A stretch of DNA of 64,000 nt from contig NZ_VZPF01000016.1 of NCBI RefSeq assembly GCF_008801695.1, positions 1 to 64,000 on the forward strand. Reading direction: 5' to 3'. The notes beneath the pieces were generated by a model. That model was given only the letters and a program-made list of their open reading frames with translations. It was not told where the DNA came from and searched no databases. Every line of letters starts with the position of its first letter. The stretch's first letter is position 1. The stretch comes from Pantoea stewartii subsp. stewartii (GTDB lineage Bacteria; Pseudomonadota; Gammaproteobacteria; Enterobacterales; Enterobacteriaceae). A program made the translations under genes and the position numbers. Positions 19,401 to 30,917 of the stretch are shown here, in pieces.

Positions 19401-20972
19401 TTATCCACGCACCGGCTGAGCGTTTTTAACGATCTGTTCATGGTGATAGCGCCCTGTTTTCAGGCTGCTGGGCCCCAGACGCGCGAACTTAAACATCAGG
19501 TACATCTCGGCCACCAGAAACAGGGTATACAGTCCGCAAATCAGTATCATTGAGAACAGGACATCGCCCACGGTCAGCGTGGAGTTCGCAATCGCGGTGG
19601 GCAGGACTTCCCCAATCGCCCAGGGCTGACGACCGTACTCCGCCACAAACCAGCCCGCTTCTACCGCAATCCACGGCAGCGGAATGCCGTACAGTGCGGC
19701 TTTGAGTAACCAGCGCTGTTGACCAATGCGATTTCGAATCACACTCCAGAATGACAGTGCAATGACGCCGAGCAGCAGCACGCCGCAAAGCACCATGATA
19801 CGGAACGCAAAGTAGAGCGGTGCGACGCGAGGAATCGAATCCTGCGTGGCCTGTTTAATCTGCGCTTCACTGGCATCCGACACGTTCGCGGTATAGCGTT
19901 TTAACAGCAGACCATAACCCAGGTCTTTTTTGCTGTGGTTAAAGGCATCGCGGACGGCCGGATCGGTATTGCCCTGTCGCAGTTCATCCAGCAGCGCGTA
20001 AGCCTTCATACCGTTACGAATTCGCACTTCGTGTTGCGCCAGCAGTTCTTTTAGTCCGGTCACCGGCGTATCGGTCGACCGCGTGGCAATGAGCCCTAAG
20101 AGATAAGGGATCTGGATCGCATACTTGTTGTGCTGTGCTGACTGATCGGGCACGCCAAAGAGCGTAAAGGCGGCCGGTGCCGGTTGGGTTTCCCATTCCG
20201 CTTCAATAGCGGCCAGCTTGGTTTTCTGTACGTCGCCCATCTCGTAACCGGATTCGTCACCCAGCACAATCACCGACAGCACCGCCGCCATGCCGAAACT
20301 GGCCGCGATAGCAAAAGAGCGTTTTGCAAACGCCATGTCACGGCCTTTCAGTAAATACCAGGCGCTGATCCCTAAAATAAACATGGCTCCTGTGGTATAG
20401 CCTGCCGCCACGGTATGCACGAATTTCACCTGCGCAACCGGGTTTAATACCAGCTCAGAGAAGCTCACCATCTCCATGCGCATGGTTTCAAAGTTAAACT
20501 CAGAGGCGATGGGGTTTTGCATCCAGCCATTCGCTACCAGAATCCACAGTGCCGACATATTCGAACCGATTGCGACCAGCCAGGTCACCGCCAGATGCTG
20601 CACTTTACCCAAGCGATCCCAGCCGAAAAAGAACAGGCCCACAAAGGTGGATTCCAGGAAGAAAGCCATTAAGCCTTCAATAGCGAGCGGCGCACCAAAA
20701 ATATCGCCAACATAATGAGAATAATAAGACCAGTTGGTGCCGAACTGAAATTCCATTGTCAGTCCGGTGGCCACGCCCAGGGCAAAGTTAATACCAAACA
20801 ACTTGCCCCAGAACTTCGTCATATCTTTATAGATTTGTTTACCACTCAGGACGTATACCGTTTCCATGATGGCCAGTAAAAACGCCATACCGAGCGTTAA
20901 TGGCACAAACAGGAAATGGTACATCGCCGTTAAGGCAAACTGTAAACGCGACAGTTCGACGATATCTAGCAT
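19401..20972 (-). CDS. cydA: Cytochrome bd-I ubiquinol oxidase subunit I
   Basis: A 523-residue subunit carrying haems b558, b595 and d. The haem ligands His19 (in [14 protein letters not shown]) and His186 (in [14 protein letters not shown]) are recognisable. The Q-loop that binds quinol is of the long E. coli type, and [14 protein letters not shown] is conserved. It is the first gene of cydABX-ybgE. A long AT-rich region upstream probably holds the oxygen-responsive promoters. Confidence 0.98.
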   Translation of the reverse strand: MLDIVELSRLQFALTAMYHFLFVPLTLGMAFLLAIMETVYVLSGKQIYKDMTKFWGKLFGINFALGVATGLTMEFQFGTNWSYYSHYVGDIFGAPLAIEGLMAFFLESTFVGLFFFGWDRLGKVQHLAVTWLVAIGSNMSALWILVANGWMQNPIASEFNFETMRMEMVSFSELVLNPVAQVKFVHTVAAGYTTGAMFILGISAWYLLKGRDMAFAKRSFAIAASFGMAAVLSVIVLGDESGYEMGDVQKTKLAAIEAEWETQPAPAAFTLFGVPDQSAQHNKYAIQIPYLLGLIATRSTDTPVTGLKELLAQHEVRIRNGMKAYALLDELRQGNTDPAVRDAFNHSKKDLGYGLLLKRYTANVSDASEAQIKQATQDSIPRVAPLYFAFRIMVLCGVLLLGVIALSFWSVIRNRIGQQRWLLKAALYGIPLPWIAVEAGWFVAEYGRQPWAIGEVLPTAIANSTLTVGDVLFSMILICGLYTLFLVAEMYLMFKFARLGPSSLKTGRYHHEQIVKNAQPVRG

Positions 20973-21676
20973 AAAAACTCCTTGCTCCTCGCATGAACGC
21001 CTGAGCCGTGTGGGCCGAATAAGCGTCAGGAACGACTGATTATTGATTCCAGTTTTATCATCGGCAGGTCATAACGCTGTGCGGCCTGAGATGAGGGAGT
21101 AGCGGTTAATCTAACCTGGTTAAACATCAACGCAGCGGCGTGGTTCAAACGCTTAACGGGGGATAAATAAAAATTGATGCTTTCCCGTATTTGAACAAAC
21201 GTTTGTTTATTTTTTTAAAAGGCTGGATTGATGCAGCGCAATTTAAGCGCTTAACGGTAGGCTTTGCTAGCGGTAAAGTTTGTTATATATAAGGGGAAGT
21301 TGATCTGGAATAATGAAGCAAAGATAGAAATATGTTCTTAAGCGTTCTTTGTTAAAAAATTGTCTCTTATTAATTTTTAATTATAAAGAAATTTAACTTT
21401 GCTCCCTTTTTAATAACTTAACGATCCGCGACGACGATGCGGTGGGCTGAATTCATCATAGCAAATAAACGGGGCAATACTTAAATTAATTTAATGGTTA
21501 TTTTACGTTCTTATTCAATATCTAAAAACGGGCCTGAGGGCAGCGTATTTTTTAAGTGAGTGACAGGCAATCATCCTGCCTGCAATCCGCCCTGCCCGTC
21601 CGGCCAGCGCCCTTTTTTCACTACCCACGTTCGTGACCGGCCTTGTGGCTGTGCGGCAATGTTTTGCCAGCCATAA
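20973..21676. promoter_or_regulatory. Long AT-rich upstream region of cydA, no gene
   Basis: About 700 bases without a believable gene between the sucD terminator and cydA. It is AT-rich from 21290 to 21540, as expected for the ArcA/FNR-controlled cydA promoters of enterobacteria, though I cannot assign exact sites. It contains a 14-bp palindrome AACAAACGTTTGTT (21194-21207) and two copies of CGCTTAACGG (21150-21159, 21248-21257). In E. coli the mngR, mngA and mngB genes occupy this interval; no trace of them is visible. Confidence 0.5.
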
Positions 21677-21702
21677 AAAAAGCCACCCGAAGGTGGCTTT
21701 TT
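21677..21702 (-). terminator. Terminator of the sdh-suc operon
   Basis: Stem GCCACC/GGTGGC with tetraloop CGAA, extended by A-T pairs. On the minus strand it ends in a T run, 12 bases after the sucD stop. Confidence 0.92.
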
Positions 21703-21714
21703 CAGTGGATGCGA

Positions 21715-22590
21715 TTACTTCGCTGGCAGAACGGCTTTAACAGCATCACCGATGTCAGCCAGGCTGCGTACGGTTTTCACGCCCGCCGCTTCCAGTGCAG
21801 CAAACTTCTCGTCTGCCGTACCTTTACCGCCGGCGATGATGGCGCCTGCATGGCCCATACGTTTGCCTTTCGGCGCGGTCACGCCTGCGATGTAGCCCAC
21901 AACCGGCTTGGTCACGTGATCTTTGATAAAGGCAGCCGCTTCTTCTTCCGCGCTGCCCCCGATTTCACCGATCATAACGATCGCTTCAGTCTGTGGATCG
22001 TCCTGGAACATTTTCAGGATGTCGATGAAGTTAGAACCCGGGATCGGGTCACCACCAATACCGACACAGGTAGACTGGCCGTAACCGATATCGGTAGTCT
22101 GCTTAACGGCTTCATACGTCAGCGTACCTGAACGCGATACGATACCGACGCGGCCTGGCTGATGAATGTGGCCCGGCATGATACCGATCTTACATTCGCC
22201 TGGGGTGATCACACCCGGGCAGTTTGGCCCGATCATGCGAACGCCCGCTTCATCCAGCTTCATTTTCACGGTCAGCATATCCAGCGTCGGGATGCCTTCG
22301 GTGATGGTGATGATCAGCTTGATGCCGGCATCGATCGCTTCCAGGATACCGTCTTTACAGAACGGAGCCGGAACGTAGATGACGGTTGCCGTTGCGCCAG
22401 TGGCTTCAACCGCTTCACGCACGGTGTTAAACACCGGCAGGCCCAGATGAGTGGTGCCGCCTTTGCCTGGCGTCACACCGCCGACCAGCTGCGTGCCGTA
22501 AGCCAGCGCCTGCTCAGAGTGGAACGTCCCTTGTCCGCCGGTGAAACCCTGGCAAATGACTTTGGTGTTTTTGTCGATCAAAATGGACAT
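21715..22590 (-). CDS. sucD: Succinate--CoA ligase [ADP-forming] subunit alpha
   Basis: A 291-residue alpha subunit. The N-terminal CoA-binding Rossmann domain has [12 protein letters not shown]. The active-site His that is phosphorylated lies in [10 protein letters not shown]. With SucC it converts succinyl-CoA to succinate with nucleotide triphosphate formation. The ATG overlaps the sucC stop (TAATG). It is the last gene of the operon. Confidence 0.98.
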   Translation of the reverse strand: MSILIDKNTKVICQGFTGGQGTFHSEQALAYGTQLVGGVTPGKGGTTHLGLPVFNTVREAVEATGATATVIYVPAPFCKDGILEAIDAGIKLIITITEGIPTLDMLTVKMKLDEAGVRMIGPNCPGVITPGECKIGIMPGHIHQPGRVGIVSRSGTLTYEAVKQTTDIGYGQSTCVGIGGDPIPGSNFIDILKMFQDDPQTEAIVMIGEIGGSAEEEAAAFIKDHVTKPVVGYIAGVTAPKGKRMGHAGAIIAGGKGTADEKFAALEAAGVKTVRSLADIGDAVKAVLPAK

Positions 22591-23756
22591 TATTTACCCT
22601 CCGCAGCAGCAACAACACGCTGTGCCGCGTCTGTCAGACTGGTTGCTGCAATGATGTTCAGACCACTGTCCGCCAGTTTCTTAGCGCCCAGCTCAGCGTT
22701 GTTACCTTCCAGACGTACCACAACCGGTACGTTCACACCCACTTCTGCCACTGCACCGATGATGCCGTCTGCGATCAGGTCGCAACGCACGATGCCGCCG
22801 AAGATGTTAACGAAAACCGCTTTCACGGCATCGTCAGACAGGATGATTTTGAAGGCTTCCGTTACGCGCTCTTTAGTCGCGCCACCTCCGACATCCAGGA
22901 AGTTTGCTGGCTGACCGCCGTGGTGCTTAACGATGTCCATGGTGCCCATCGCCAGGCCTGCGCCGTTAACCATACAACCGATGTTGCCTTCCAGCGCAAC
23001 ATAGTTCAGTTCCCACTGCGTTGCGTGTGCTTCACGTGGGTCTTCCTGGCTTGGATCGCGCATTTCACGCAGCTCTGGCTGACGGAACAGGGCATTGCCA
23101 TCGGCACCCAGTTTGCCATCCAGACAGATCAGATCGCCCTGTTTGGTGATGACCAGCGGGTTGATCTCAACCATCGCCAGGTCACGTTCCAGGAACATGG
23201 TCGCCAGACCCATGAAAATTTTGGTGAACTGGCTGACTTGCTTGCCGGTCAGGCCCAGTTTGAACGCCAACTCACGGCCCTGATAAGGCTGAGGACCGGT
23301 CAGCGGATCAAGCGCCATTTTGTGGATCAGGTGCGGGGTTTCTTCCGCCACTTTCTCGATTTCCACGCCACCTTCGGTTGACGCCATGAAGATCACGCGA
23401 CGCGTTGCACGGTCTACCACGGCACCCAGATACAGCTCCTGATCGATGTCGGTCGCCGCTTCAACCAGAATCTGGTTTACCGGCTGGCCATTGGCGTCAG
23501 TTTGGTAGGTCACCAGACGTTTACCCAGCCAGTTTTCAGCGAAAGCACGGATGTCTTCTTTACTGTTAACTACCTTCACACCGCCCGCTTTACCGCGGCC
23601 ACCGGCATGAACCTGACATTTAACTACCCACGGGCCTGCACCGATTTTCGATGCCGCTTCTTCTGCTTCACGTGGTGTAGTACAGGCGTAGCCGGTCGGT
23701 GCTGGCATGCCATACCGTGCAAACAGCTGTTTAGCCTGGTATTCGTGTAAGTTCAT
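22590..23756 (-). CDS. sucC: Succinate--CoA ligase [ADP-forming] subunit beta
   Basis: A 388-residue beta subunit with an ATP-grasp fold starting [18 protein letters not shown]. The Gly-rich loop [13 protein letters not shown] and the C-terminal motif [15 protein letters not shown] are conserved. It lies about 70 bases after sucB. Confidence 0.98.
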   Translation of the reverse strand: MNLHEYQAKQLFARYGMPAPTGYACTTPREAEEAASKIGAGPWVVKCQVHAGGRGKAGGVKVVNSKEDIRAFAENWLGKRLVTYQTDANGQPVNQILVEAATDIDQELYLGAVVDRATRRVIFMASTEGGVEIEKVAEETPHLIHKMALDPLTGPQPYQGRELAFKLGLTGKQVSQFTKIFMGLATMFLERDLAMVEINPLVITKQGDLICLDGKLGADGNALFRQPELREMRDPSQEDPREAHATQWELNYVALEGNIGCMVNGAGLAMGTMDIVKHHGGQPANFLDVGGGATKERVTEAFKIILSDDAVKAVFVNIFGGIVRCDLIADGIIGAVAEVGVNVPVVVRLEGNNAELGAKKLADSGLNIIAATSLTDAAQRVVAAAEGK

Positions 23757-23824
23757 GATGTTCTATCCATTCAGATCTGAAAAGAGTATTGAGGTTGGGC
23801 ACGCAGCGCGTGCCCAGTGATGAA

Positions 23825-25048
23825 TCAGACATCCAGCAGCAGACGCGCCGGATCTTCCAGCATCTCTTTCACTGCGACCAGATAGCCGACAGATTCACGA
23901 CCATCGATCAAACGGTGATCATAAGAGAGCGCCAGGTACATCATTGGCAGGATCACAACCTGACCATTCACCGCCATAGGACGATCTTTAATGGCGTGCA
24001 TGCCCAGGATTGCGCTCTGTGGCGGGTTGATGATTGGCGTTGACATCAGTGAACCAAACACACCACCGTTGGTGATGGTGAAGTTACCGCCCGTCAGATC
24101 GTCAACCGTCAGCTTGCCGTCACGGCCTTTTACTGCCAGTTCTTTAATTTTCTTCTCGATGTCAGCCATGCTCAGCGCATCCACATCACGCAGAACAGGG
24201 GTCACCAGGCCGCGTGGGGTAGAAACGGCGATGCTGACATCAAAGTAGTTGTGGTAAACCACGTCTTCGCCATCAATTGAGGCGTTGACTTCAGGGTAAC
24301 GCTTCAGCGCTTCCACCACGGCTTTAATGTAGAACGACATAAAGCCCAGACGCACACCGTGACGCTTCTCGAACGCTTCGCCGTACTGCTTACGCAGATC
24401 CATAATCGGCTTCATGTTGATTTCGTTGAAGGTTGTCAACATGGCGGTGCTGTTCTTGGCTTCCAGCAGACGTTCCGCCACGCGCTTACGCAGGCGCGTC
24501 ATTGGCACACGTTTTTCGCTGCGGTTAGCCACAGGCTGCTGGGCAGGCTGCGCGTCAGATGCCGGTGCCGCGGCTTTGTCTGCCTGCGGTTTGTTCGCCA
24601 GATGTTTTTCAACATCTTCGCGCGTTAAACGTCCACCCACGCCGGTGCCTTTGATCTGTGAGGCATCAAGGTTGTGTTCGGCAATCAGACGACGAATCGC
24701 CGGGCTCAGCGCATCGTTGCTCTCTTCTTCCAGAGAAGCGGTCTGACGCTGGGCTGGTGTGGATTCGTTGCTGTCGACTTTCGCACTGCTTTCTTTGCCA
24801 GCGCTGTTGCCTTCTTTCAGGCGGCCGAGAATCTGACGAGAGGTAACGGTTGCCCCTTCCTCTTCCAGTACGGCTTCCAGCACGCCGTCCGCAGACGCCG
24901 GCACTTCCAGAACCACTTTGTCGGTTTCAATTTCGACGATGACTTCATCGCGACTGACTGCATCGCCTGGTTTCTTGTGCCAGGTTGCTACTGTGGCATC
25001 TGCAACCGATTCAGGCAGGTCGGGAACGAGAATATCTACGCTACTCAT
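23825..25048 (-). CDS. sucB: Dihydrolipoyllysine succinyltransferase (2-oxoglutarate dehydrogenase E2)
   Basis: A 407-residue core enzyme of the 2-oxoglutarate dehydrogenase complex. One lipoyl domain (1-80) has the lipoylated Lys in [11 protein letters not shown]. An E1/E3-binding domain follows (about 110-150; [15 protein letters not shown]), then the catalytic domain with [13 protein letters not shown] near the end. The two linkers are rich in Ala, Ser, Pro and Gln. It lies 15 bases after sucA. Confidence 0.98.
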   Translation of the reverse strand: MSSVDILVPDLPESVADATVATWHKKPGDAVSRDEVIVEIETDKVVLEVPASADGVLEAVLEEEGATVTSRQILGRLKEGNSAGKESSAKVDSNESTPAQRQTASLEEESNDALSPAIRRLIAEHNLDASQIKGTGVGGRLTREDVEKHLANKPQADKAAAPASDAQPAQQPVANRSEKRVPMTRLRKRVAERLLEAKNSTAMLTTFNEINMKPIMDLRKQYGEAFEKRHGVRLGFMSFYIKAVVEALKRYPEVNASIDGEDVVYHNYFDVSIAVSTPRGLVTPVLRDVDALSMADIEKKIKELAVKGRDGKLTVDDLTGGNFTITNGGVFGSLMSTPIINPPQSAILGMHAIKDRPMAVNGQVVILPMMYLALSYDHRLIDGRESVGYLVAVKEMLEDPARLLLDV

Positions 25049-25063
25049 TATCTTTCCTTTTAA

Positions 25064-27871
25064 TTAATTGACGTTCAGTGCGTCATTAACCAGGTCTTGC
25101 TGCTGTTGTTGATGTACGGACATATAACCCACGGCCGGTGAAGCCGATGCCGGGCGACCTGCATAACGCAGCGTTGCACCAAACGGTACCACATCACGGA
25201 AATGGTGCTGGCTACAGTACCAGGCACCCTGGTTCAGTGGCTCTTCCTGACACCAGACAAAATCCTGTACGTGGGAATACGCTTTTAACGCTTCCTGTAC
25301 CGCCTGATGCGGGAACGGGTAAAGTTGTTCGATACGCACGATAGCGACATCGGTTTTTTCGTCTTTACGACGCTGTTCCAGCAGATCGTAGTAGACCTTA
25401 CCGGAGCACAGCACGACGCGCTTGATGCCTTGCGGATCCAGATCGTCAATTTCGCCAATCGCTGGCTGGAAGCTGCCGTTTGCCAGTTCATCCAGCGAGG
25501 AAATCGCCAGAGGATGACGCAACAGCGACTTCGGTGACATCACTACCAGCGGACGGCGCATACCGCGCAGCGCCTGACGACGCAGCATGTGGTAAACCTG
25601 AGCCGGTGTTGAGGGTACGCAGACCTGCATGTTCTGCTCAGCGCAGAGCTGCAGATAACGTTCCAGACGGGCGGAGGAGTGCTCAGGGCCCTGACCTTCA
25701 TAGCCGTGTGGCAGCAGCATCACCAGGCCACACATACGGCCCCATTTTTGCTCGCCGGAGCTGATGAACTGGTCAATCACCACCTGCGCACCGTTAGCAA
25801 AATCGCCGAACTGCGCTTCCCAAATGGTCAGCACGCGCGGCTCTGCGGTGGCATAACCGTATTCAAAGGCCAGCACGGCTTCTTCAGACAGGACGGAGTC
25901 CCAGACTTTGAATTCACCTTGACTGTTATGAATATGGTGTAGTGGCGTGTAGGTTGAACCGTTGGTCTGATTGTGGATTACGGCATGACGGTGGAAGAAG
26001 GTGCCACGGCCGGAGTCTTCACCCGACAAACGTACCGGAATGCCTTCATCGACCAGCGTGGCGTACGCCAGATTTTCAGCCCCGCCCCAGTCAAACGCTT
26101 TCTCGCCTTCGGCCATTAGCTTACGATCATTATAGATCTTGGCGACGCGAGACTGGACTTCAATCTCTTCAGGGATCTGGCTGATACGCAGCGCCAGCTC
26201 CTTCAGACGCTTCATGTCCACCTGAGCCGGATAGGGTTCATCCCACTCGTGATTCAGATACGGTGACCACGTGAAGGAGTGCAGGCTCATCGGACGCCAT
26301 TCTGGCACCACGCATTCGCCGGCATCCAGCGCATCACGGTACAGATTGACCATCTCGGTGGCATCTTCCTGCGACGCGACACCTTCGCTTTCCAGACGAT
26401 CGGCGTAGATTTTACGCGGTGTGGGATGCTTTTTGATTTTCTGGTACATCAACGGCTGCGTGGCGCTTGGCTCATCCGCTTCGTTGTGACCATGGCGGCG
26501 ATAGCACACCAAATCGATAAACACATCGCGTTTAAAGGTATTGCGATAGTCCAGCGCCAGTCGGGTCACAAAGGCCACCGCTTCCGGATCGTCCGCATTG
26601 ACGTGGAAAATCGGTGCCAGCACCATTTTACCAATGTCAGTACAGTACGGTGTAGAACGCGCGTCTTTCGGATTCGAGGTGGTGAAACCCACCTGGTTGT
26701 TGATCACGATACGCACGGTGCCACCGACTTCATAGCCGCGGGCCTGAGACATGTTCAGGGTTTCCTGCACCACGCCCTGACCAATGACCGCCGCATCACC
26801 GTGAATAGTGATGGGCAGCACTTTGTTGCTGACCGGTTCAGCCAGACGATCCAGACGGGCACGCACCGACCCCATGACCACCGGGCTGACAATTTCCAGG
26901 TGAGACGGGTTAAAGGCCAGCGCCAGGTGTACCAGACCGCCTTCGGTTTCGATATCCGATGAGAAGCCCATGTGATATTTCACATCACCGGTGCCCAGGT
27001 GTTCTTTATGTTTGCCTGAGAACTCGTCGAACAGATCCTGTGGCTTTTTACCCAGCACGTTAATCAGAACGTTGAGACGGCCACGGTGCGCCATCCCCAG
27101 CACCACTTCGCGGGTGCCGCTTTTACCTGCATGACGAATCATCTCACGCAGCATAGGCACCAGTGCATCACCGCCTTCCAGCGAGAAGCGTTTGGCACCC
27201 GGGAATTTTGCGCCCAGATATTTTTCAAGGCCTTCTGCCGCAGTCAGCTCTTTCAGGAAACCTTTTTTCTCTTCACCGCTGAACGAACAGTGGCCAGCAC
27301 CGGATTCGAGACGCTGCTGAATCCAGCGTTTCTCTTCGGTGTTGTTGATGTGCATGTACTCTGCACCAATCGAACCACAGTAAGTCTGCTTCAGCGCCTC
27401 GAACAGATCGGCCAGCTTCATGGTTTCTTTGCCAATAGCAAAAGAACCTACGTTAAAGCTTTCCTGAAAATCGGCGTCGGTCAGATCGTGAAAAGCAGGG
27501 TCGAGATCGGCAACACGGTCCTGTTTCCACAGGCCAAGCGGATCCAGGTTTGCTTCCTGATGGCCGCGAAAACGAAACGCGTTGATCAGTTGCAGCACTT
27601 TCACTTGCTTGGAGTTGGTTGCCGGATCGGTGACTGAGGAGGTGTAACGAGATGCGTCTTTCGCCAGGCGACGGAAATATTCGCGGGTCGCGGAGTGGAA
27701 CTGCTCGGGTTTCACTCCCGTGCCTGGTAACTGTTGGAACATCGAGCGCCACACTGCATCCACAGAGTCAGGATCGGTCAGGAAATCCTCATAGAGTTGC
27801 TCTATGTAAGACTGATTCGCGCCGGCCAGCCAGGAGGAGTCCAGCCAGGGCTTCATCGCGCTGTTCTGCAT
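25064..27871 (-). CDS. sucA: 2-oxoglutarate dehydrogenase E1 component
   Basis: A 935-residue thiamine-diphosphate enzyme that decarboxylates 2-oxoglutarate and passes succinyl to SucB. The N-terminus LDSSWLAGANQSYIEQLYEDF, the motif GMAHRGRLNVLINVLGK and HGDAAVIGQGVVQE are conserved. Length equals the usual E. coli type. It follows sdhB after about 200 bases that contain a hairpin, and heads the sucABCD part of the joint sdh-suc transcription unit. Confidence 0.98.
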   Translation of the reverse strand: MQNSAMKPWLDSSWLAGANQSYIEQLYEDFLTDPDSVDAVWRSMFQQLPGTGVKPEQFHSATREYFRRLAKDASRYTSSVTDPATNSKQVKVLQLINAFRFRGHQEANLDPLGLWKQDRVADLDPAFHDLTDADFQESFNVGSFAIGKETMKLADLFEALKQTYCGSIGAEYMHINNTEEKRWIQQRLESGAGHCSFSGEEKKGFLKELTAAEGLEKYLGAKFPGAKRFSLEGGDALVPMLREMIRHAGKSGTREVVLGMAHRGRLNVLINVLGKKPQDLFDEFSGKHKEHLGTGDVKYHMGFSSDIETEGGLVHLALAFNPSHLEIVSPVVMGSVRARLDRLAEPVSNKVLPITIHGDAAVIGQGVVQETLNMSQARGYEVGGTVRIVINNQVGFTTSNPKDARSTPYCTDIGKMVLAPIFHVNADDPEAVAFVTRLALDYRNTFKRDVFIDLVCYRRHGHNEADEPSATQPLMYQKIKKHPTPRKIYADRLESEGVASQEDATEMVNLYRDALDAGECVVPEWRPMSLHSFTWSPYLNHEWDEPYPAQVDMKRLKELALRISQIPEEIEVQSRVAKIYNDRKLMAEGEKAFDWGGAENLAYATLVDEGIPVRLSGEDSGRGTFFHRHAVIHNQTNGSTYTPLHHIHNSQGEFKVWDSVLSEEAVLAFEYGYATAEPRVLTIWEAQFGDFANGAQVVIDQFISSGEQKWGRMCGLVMLLPHGYEGQGPEHSSARLERYLQLCAEQNMQVCVPSTPAQVYHMLRRQALRGMRRPLVVMSPKSLLRHPLAISSLDELANGSFQPAIGEIDDLDPQGIKRVVLCSGKVYYDLLEQRRKDEKTDVAIVRIEQLYPFPHQAVQEALKAYSHVQDFVWCQEEPLNQGAWYCSQHHFRDVVPFGATLRYAGRPASASPAVGYMSVHQQQQQDLVNDALNVN

Positions 27872-28042
27872 TGTGATCCCTTAAGCAATGTTATGCTTTA
27901 TTGAGGTTTCATTTGTTGCCGCTTTCGCGGTTTGCCGTAGTGAGTTCAGCGATACGAGCACTGTGCGCAGCGCGCGCCCGGCCCGTAAGGGAACCTTTGT
28001 AAACGTGGTCGGAACCGCGTTTAAAGAGGCTTCCGTAAAACA

Positions 28043-28063
28043 CCGGGAACCTGAGGTTCCCGG
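28043..28063 (-). terminator. Hairpin between sdhB and sucA
   Basis: Perfect 9-bp stem CCGGGAACC/GGTTCCCGG with loop TGA, 8 bases after the sdhB stop. On the minus strand only a weak T stretch (TGTTTTA) follows, so it may be a partial terminator or an mRNA-stabilising structure that sets the sdh to suc ratio. Confidence 0.55.
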
Positions 28064-28071
28064 CTGTATCA

Positions 28072-28788
28072 CTATGCCCCACGTTGCAGCAGCATCGACT
28101 TGATATGGCCGATGGCGCGCGTGGGGTTAAGACCTTTAGGACACACGCTGACACAGTTCATGATGCTGTGGCAGCGGAACACGCTGAATGCATCGCTCAG
28201 ATTATCCAGACGCGCATCGGTTTCGGTGTCGCGACTGTCAATAATGAAGCGGTATGCCGCCAGCAGACCCGCAGGCCCGATGAACTTATCGGGATTCCAC
28301 CAGAACGACGGGCATGAGGTTGAGCAACAGGCGCAGAGAATACACTCATACAGGCCGTCCAGATGCTCACGCTCGCCCGGCGTCTGCAGATGCTCACGCG
28401 CAGGTGGGTTTTCACCGTTGTTTAACAAGAAAGGCTTAATTTTCTCATACTGAGTATAAAACTGACTCATGTCTACCACGAGGTCGCGCACCACAGGCAG
28501 GCCAGGCAGAGGACGAATCACAATCTTCTGCTTACCGTTGCCTAAGGCGGAAACCGGCGTAATGCAGGCCAGGCCGTTTTTACCGTTCATGTTCAGGCCA
28601 TCTGATCCGCACACGCCTTCACGGCACGAGCGACGGAAAGCCAGCGTAGGATCCTTTTCTTTTAAACGGATCAACGCGTCCAGCAGCATCATGTCACGGC
28701 CATCTTCCGCTTCCAGGCTGTAATCCTGCATGCGCGGTTTATCATCGACGTCCGGGTTATAACGATAGATCGAAAATTCTAGTCTCAT
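28072..28788 (-). CDS. sdhB: Succinate dehydrogenase iron-sulfur subunit
   Basis: A 238-residue electron-transfer subunit with three clusters: [2Fe-2S] Cys in CREGVCGSDGLNMNG, then CILCACCSTSCPS and CHSIMNCVSVCPKGLNP for the [4Fe-4S] and [3Fe-4S] clusters. It takes electrons from SdhA FAD to ubiquinone in the SdhCD anchor. It lies 14 bases after sdhA. Confidence 0.98.
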   Translation of the reverse strand: MRLEFSIYRYNPDVDDKPRMQDYSLEAEDGRDMMLLDALIRLKEKDPTLAFRRSCREGVCGSDGLNMNGKNGLACITPVSALGNGKQKIVIRPLPGLPVVRDLVVDMSQFYTQYEKIKPFLLNNGENPPAREHLQTPGEREHLDGLYECILCACCSTSCPSFWWNPDKFIGPAGLLAAYRFIIDSRDTETDARLDNLSDAFSVFRCHSIMNCVSVCPKGLNPTRAIGHIKSMLLQRGA

Positions 28789-28802
28789 GATGATCTCCGC
28801 AA

Positions 28803-30569
28803 TTAATAGGTACGCGCTTTTGGCGGGAAGGCCGCACGCAGTTTCGGTTGCATGTTCACCTCACGGCGCGTCATGCTTTCCGTTTGCGGAACATAGAGGC
28901 TATGGCACAGCCAGTTCGCATCATCACGTTCCGGATAGTCGAAGCGGCTGTGTGCACCACGGCTTTCTGTACGGAAGTTAGCCGCAACCGCTGTGGCATA
29001 GGCGGTTTCCATCAGGTTATCCAGCTCAAGGCACTCGATACGCTGTGTATTGAAGTCGGGTGAACGGTCATCCAGACGCGCAGACTTCAGGCGCTCACGA
29101 ATCACTTTCAGCTCTTCAAGACCTTCACGCATGGCATCACCTTCGCGGAAGACCGAGAAGTTGTTCTGCATGCAGCGTTGCAACGCTTTACGGATTTCAA
29201 CCGGATCTTCACCCGTGGTGTTGTTCTCCCAGCGATTGAAGCGCGCCATGGCAGCATCGATGTTTTCCTGACTGGCTTCGCGCAGTTCACCCTGCTCTTC
29301 CAGACATTCAAGCAGATGAACACCCGCCGCGCGACCAAAGACCACCAGGTCCAGCAATGAGTTTCCGCCCAGACGGTTCGCGCCGTGAACAGATACGCAG
29401 GCGATTTCACCCACAGCGAACAGGCCCGGAATCACTTCATCTTCGCCCTGCGCATTCACGCGCAGCGCCTGGCCGGTCACTTTGGTCGGTACGCCGCCCA
29501 TCATGTAGTGACAGGTTGGGATAACAGGAATCGGCTCTTTAATCGGGTCAACGTGCGCAAAGGTACGGGACAGTTCCAGGATTCCCGGCAGACGTGACTC
29601 CAGCACTTCGGCACCCAGATGGTCAAGTTTCAGCTTGATGTGCGGGCCCCATGGACCATCACAGCCTCGGCCTTCACGAATTTCCACCATCATAGAACGG
29701 GCCACCACGTCACGACCTGCCAGGTCTTTGGCGTTTGGCGCATAGCGCTCCATGAAGCGTTCACCGTGTTTGTTCAGCAGATAGCCGCCTTCACCGCGGC
29801 AGCCCTCGGTGACCAGCACACCCGCACCTGCGATACCGGTTGGGTGGAACTGCCACATTTCCATGTCCTGCACCGGTACACCTGCGCGCAGCGCCATGCC
29901 AACACCGTCGCCAGTGTTAATGTGGGCATTGGTCGTCGACTGATAGATACGTCCTGCACCACCGGTCGCCAGAATGGTCGCCTTGGCTTTGAAGTAGACG
30001 GTTTCACCGGTTTCCATGCATATAGCGGTACAACCCACAATCGCATCGTCGTCATTCTTGACCAGATCCAGTGCATACCATTCGGAGAAGATGGTGGTTT
30101 TGTTTTTCAGGTTCTGCTGATACAGCGTATGCAGCAGGGCATGGCCAGTACGGTCAGCTGCCGCGGCAGTACGCGCCGCCTGCTCACCACCGAAGTTTTT
30201 TGACTGACCACCAAACGGACGCTGATAAACGCGGCCGTCATCAAGACGGGAGAAAGGTAAGCCCATGTGTTCCAGTTCCAGAATCGCTTCCGGACCGACG
30301 TGGCACATGTATTCAATCGCGTCCTGGTCGCCGATATAGTCGGAGCCTTTGACGGTGTCATACATATGCCATTCCCAGTTATCGTCATGGGTATTGCCCA
30401 GCGCAACGGTAATACCGCCCTGCGCGGATACCGTATGAGAACGGGTTGGGAACACTTTGGACAGCAGGGCGCACGTCTGGCCCGACTGGGAGATTTGCAG
30501 TGCCGCGCGCATACCCGCGCCACCTGCGCCGATCACCACGGCATCAAATTCTCTGACTGGTAACTTCAT
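28803..30569 (-). CDS. sdhA: Succinate dehydrogenase flavoprotein subunit
   Basis: A 588-residue subunit that oxidises succinate to fumarate. The Rossmann motif [15 protein letters not shown] and the His that carries FAD in [10 protein letters not shown] are visible. Catalytic-region motifs [15 protein letters not shown] and [14 protein letters not shown] are conserved. It starts directly after the sdhD stop. Confidence 0.98.
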   Translation of the reverse strand: MKLPVREFDAVVIGAGGAGMRAALQISQSGQTCALLSKVFPTRSHTVSAQGGITVALGNTHDDNWEWHMYDTVKGSDYIGDQDAIEYMCHVGPEAILELEHMGLPFSRLDDGRVYQRPFGGQSKNFGGEQAARTAAAADRTGHALLHTLYQQNLKNKTTIFSEWYALDLVKNDDDAIVGCTAICMETGETVYFKAKATILATGGAGRIYQSTTNAHINTGDGVGMALRAGVPVQDMEMWQFHPTGIAGAGVLVTEGCRGEGGYLLNKHGERFMERYAPNAKDLAGRDVVARSMMVEIREGRGCDGPWGPHIKLKLDHLGAEVLESRLPGILELSRTFAHVDPIKEPIPVIPTCHYMMGGVPTKVTGQALRVNAQGEDEVIPGLFAVGEIACVSVHGANRLGGNSLLDLVVFGRAAGVHLLECLEEQGELREASQENIDAAMARFNRWENNTTGEDPVEIRKALQRCMQNNFSVFREGDAMREGLEELKVIRERLKSARLDDRSPDFNTQRIECLELDNLMETAYATAVAANFRTESRGAHSRFDYPERDDANWLCHSLYVPQTESMTRREVNMQPKLRAAFPPKARTY

Positions 30570-30917
30570 TTACACACCCCACACCACAACAAACCCATAA
30601 ATTGCATATGACAACAGTGCCACCACGATAACCAGCTGTAACAGCAAACGCGCCGCCAGCGATTTCACGTAGTCCGTTAAGACCTGCCACATACCAATCC
30701 AGCCGTGGATCAGGATGGAAAACAGCGTCAGGAGCGTGAACACTTTTGTAAATGCTGAGGCAAAGAAGCCACGCCAGATGTCATACGTCAGCGTGTCTGT
30801 CATCACCACGAAACCGAGCATGTAGATGATGTAAAGCGTAATAAGGATTGCCGACGCGCGCAGCAACAGCCAGTCCTGAATGCCATTGCGACCCAACGCG
30901 GATGCATTGCTTACCAT
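30570..30917 (-). CDS. sdhD: Succinate dehydrogenase membrane anchor subunit
   Basis: A 115-residue anchor with three membrane helices that helps bind haem b and ubiquinone. It starts [21 protein letters not shown], as in E. coli. The haem-ligand His is probably in [15 protein letters not shown]. It overlaps sdhC by 7 bases. Confidence 0.97.
   Translation of the reverse strand: MVSNASALGRNGIQDWLLLRASAILITLYIIYMLGFVVMTDTLTYDIWRGFFASAFTKVFTLLTLFSILIHGWIGMWQVLTDYVKSLAARLLLQLVIVVALLSYAIYGFVVVWGV

Noticed and set aside
21643-22131. Plus-strand frame opposite sucD
   Set aside because: Shadow of sucD; it also runs through the sucD terminator.
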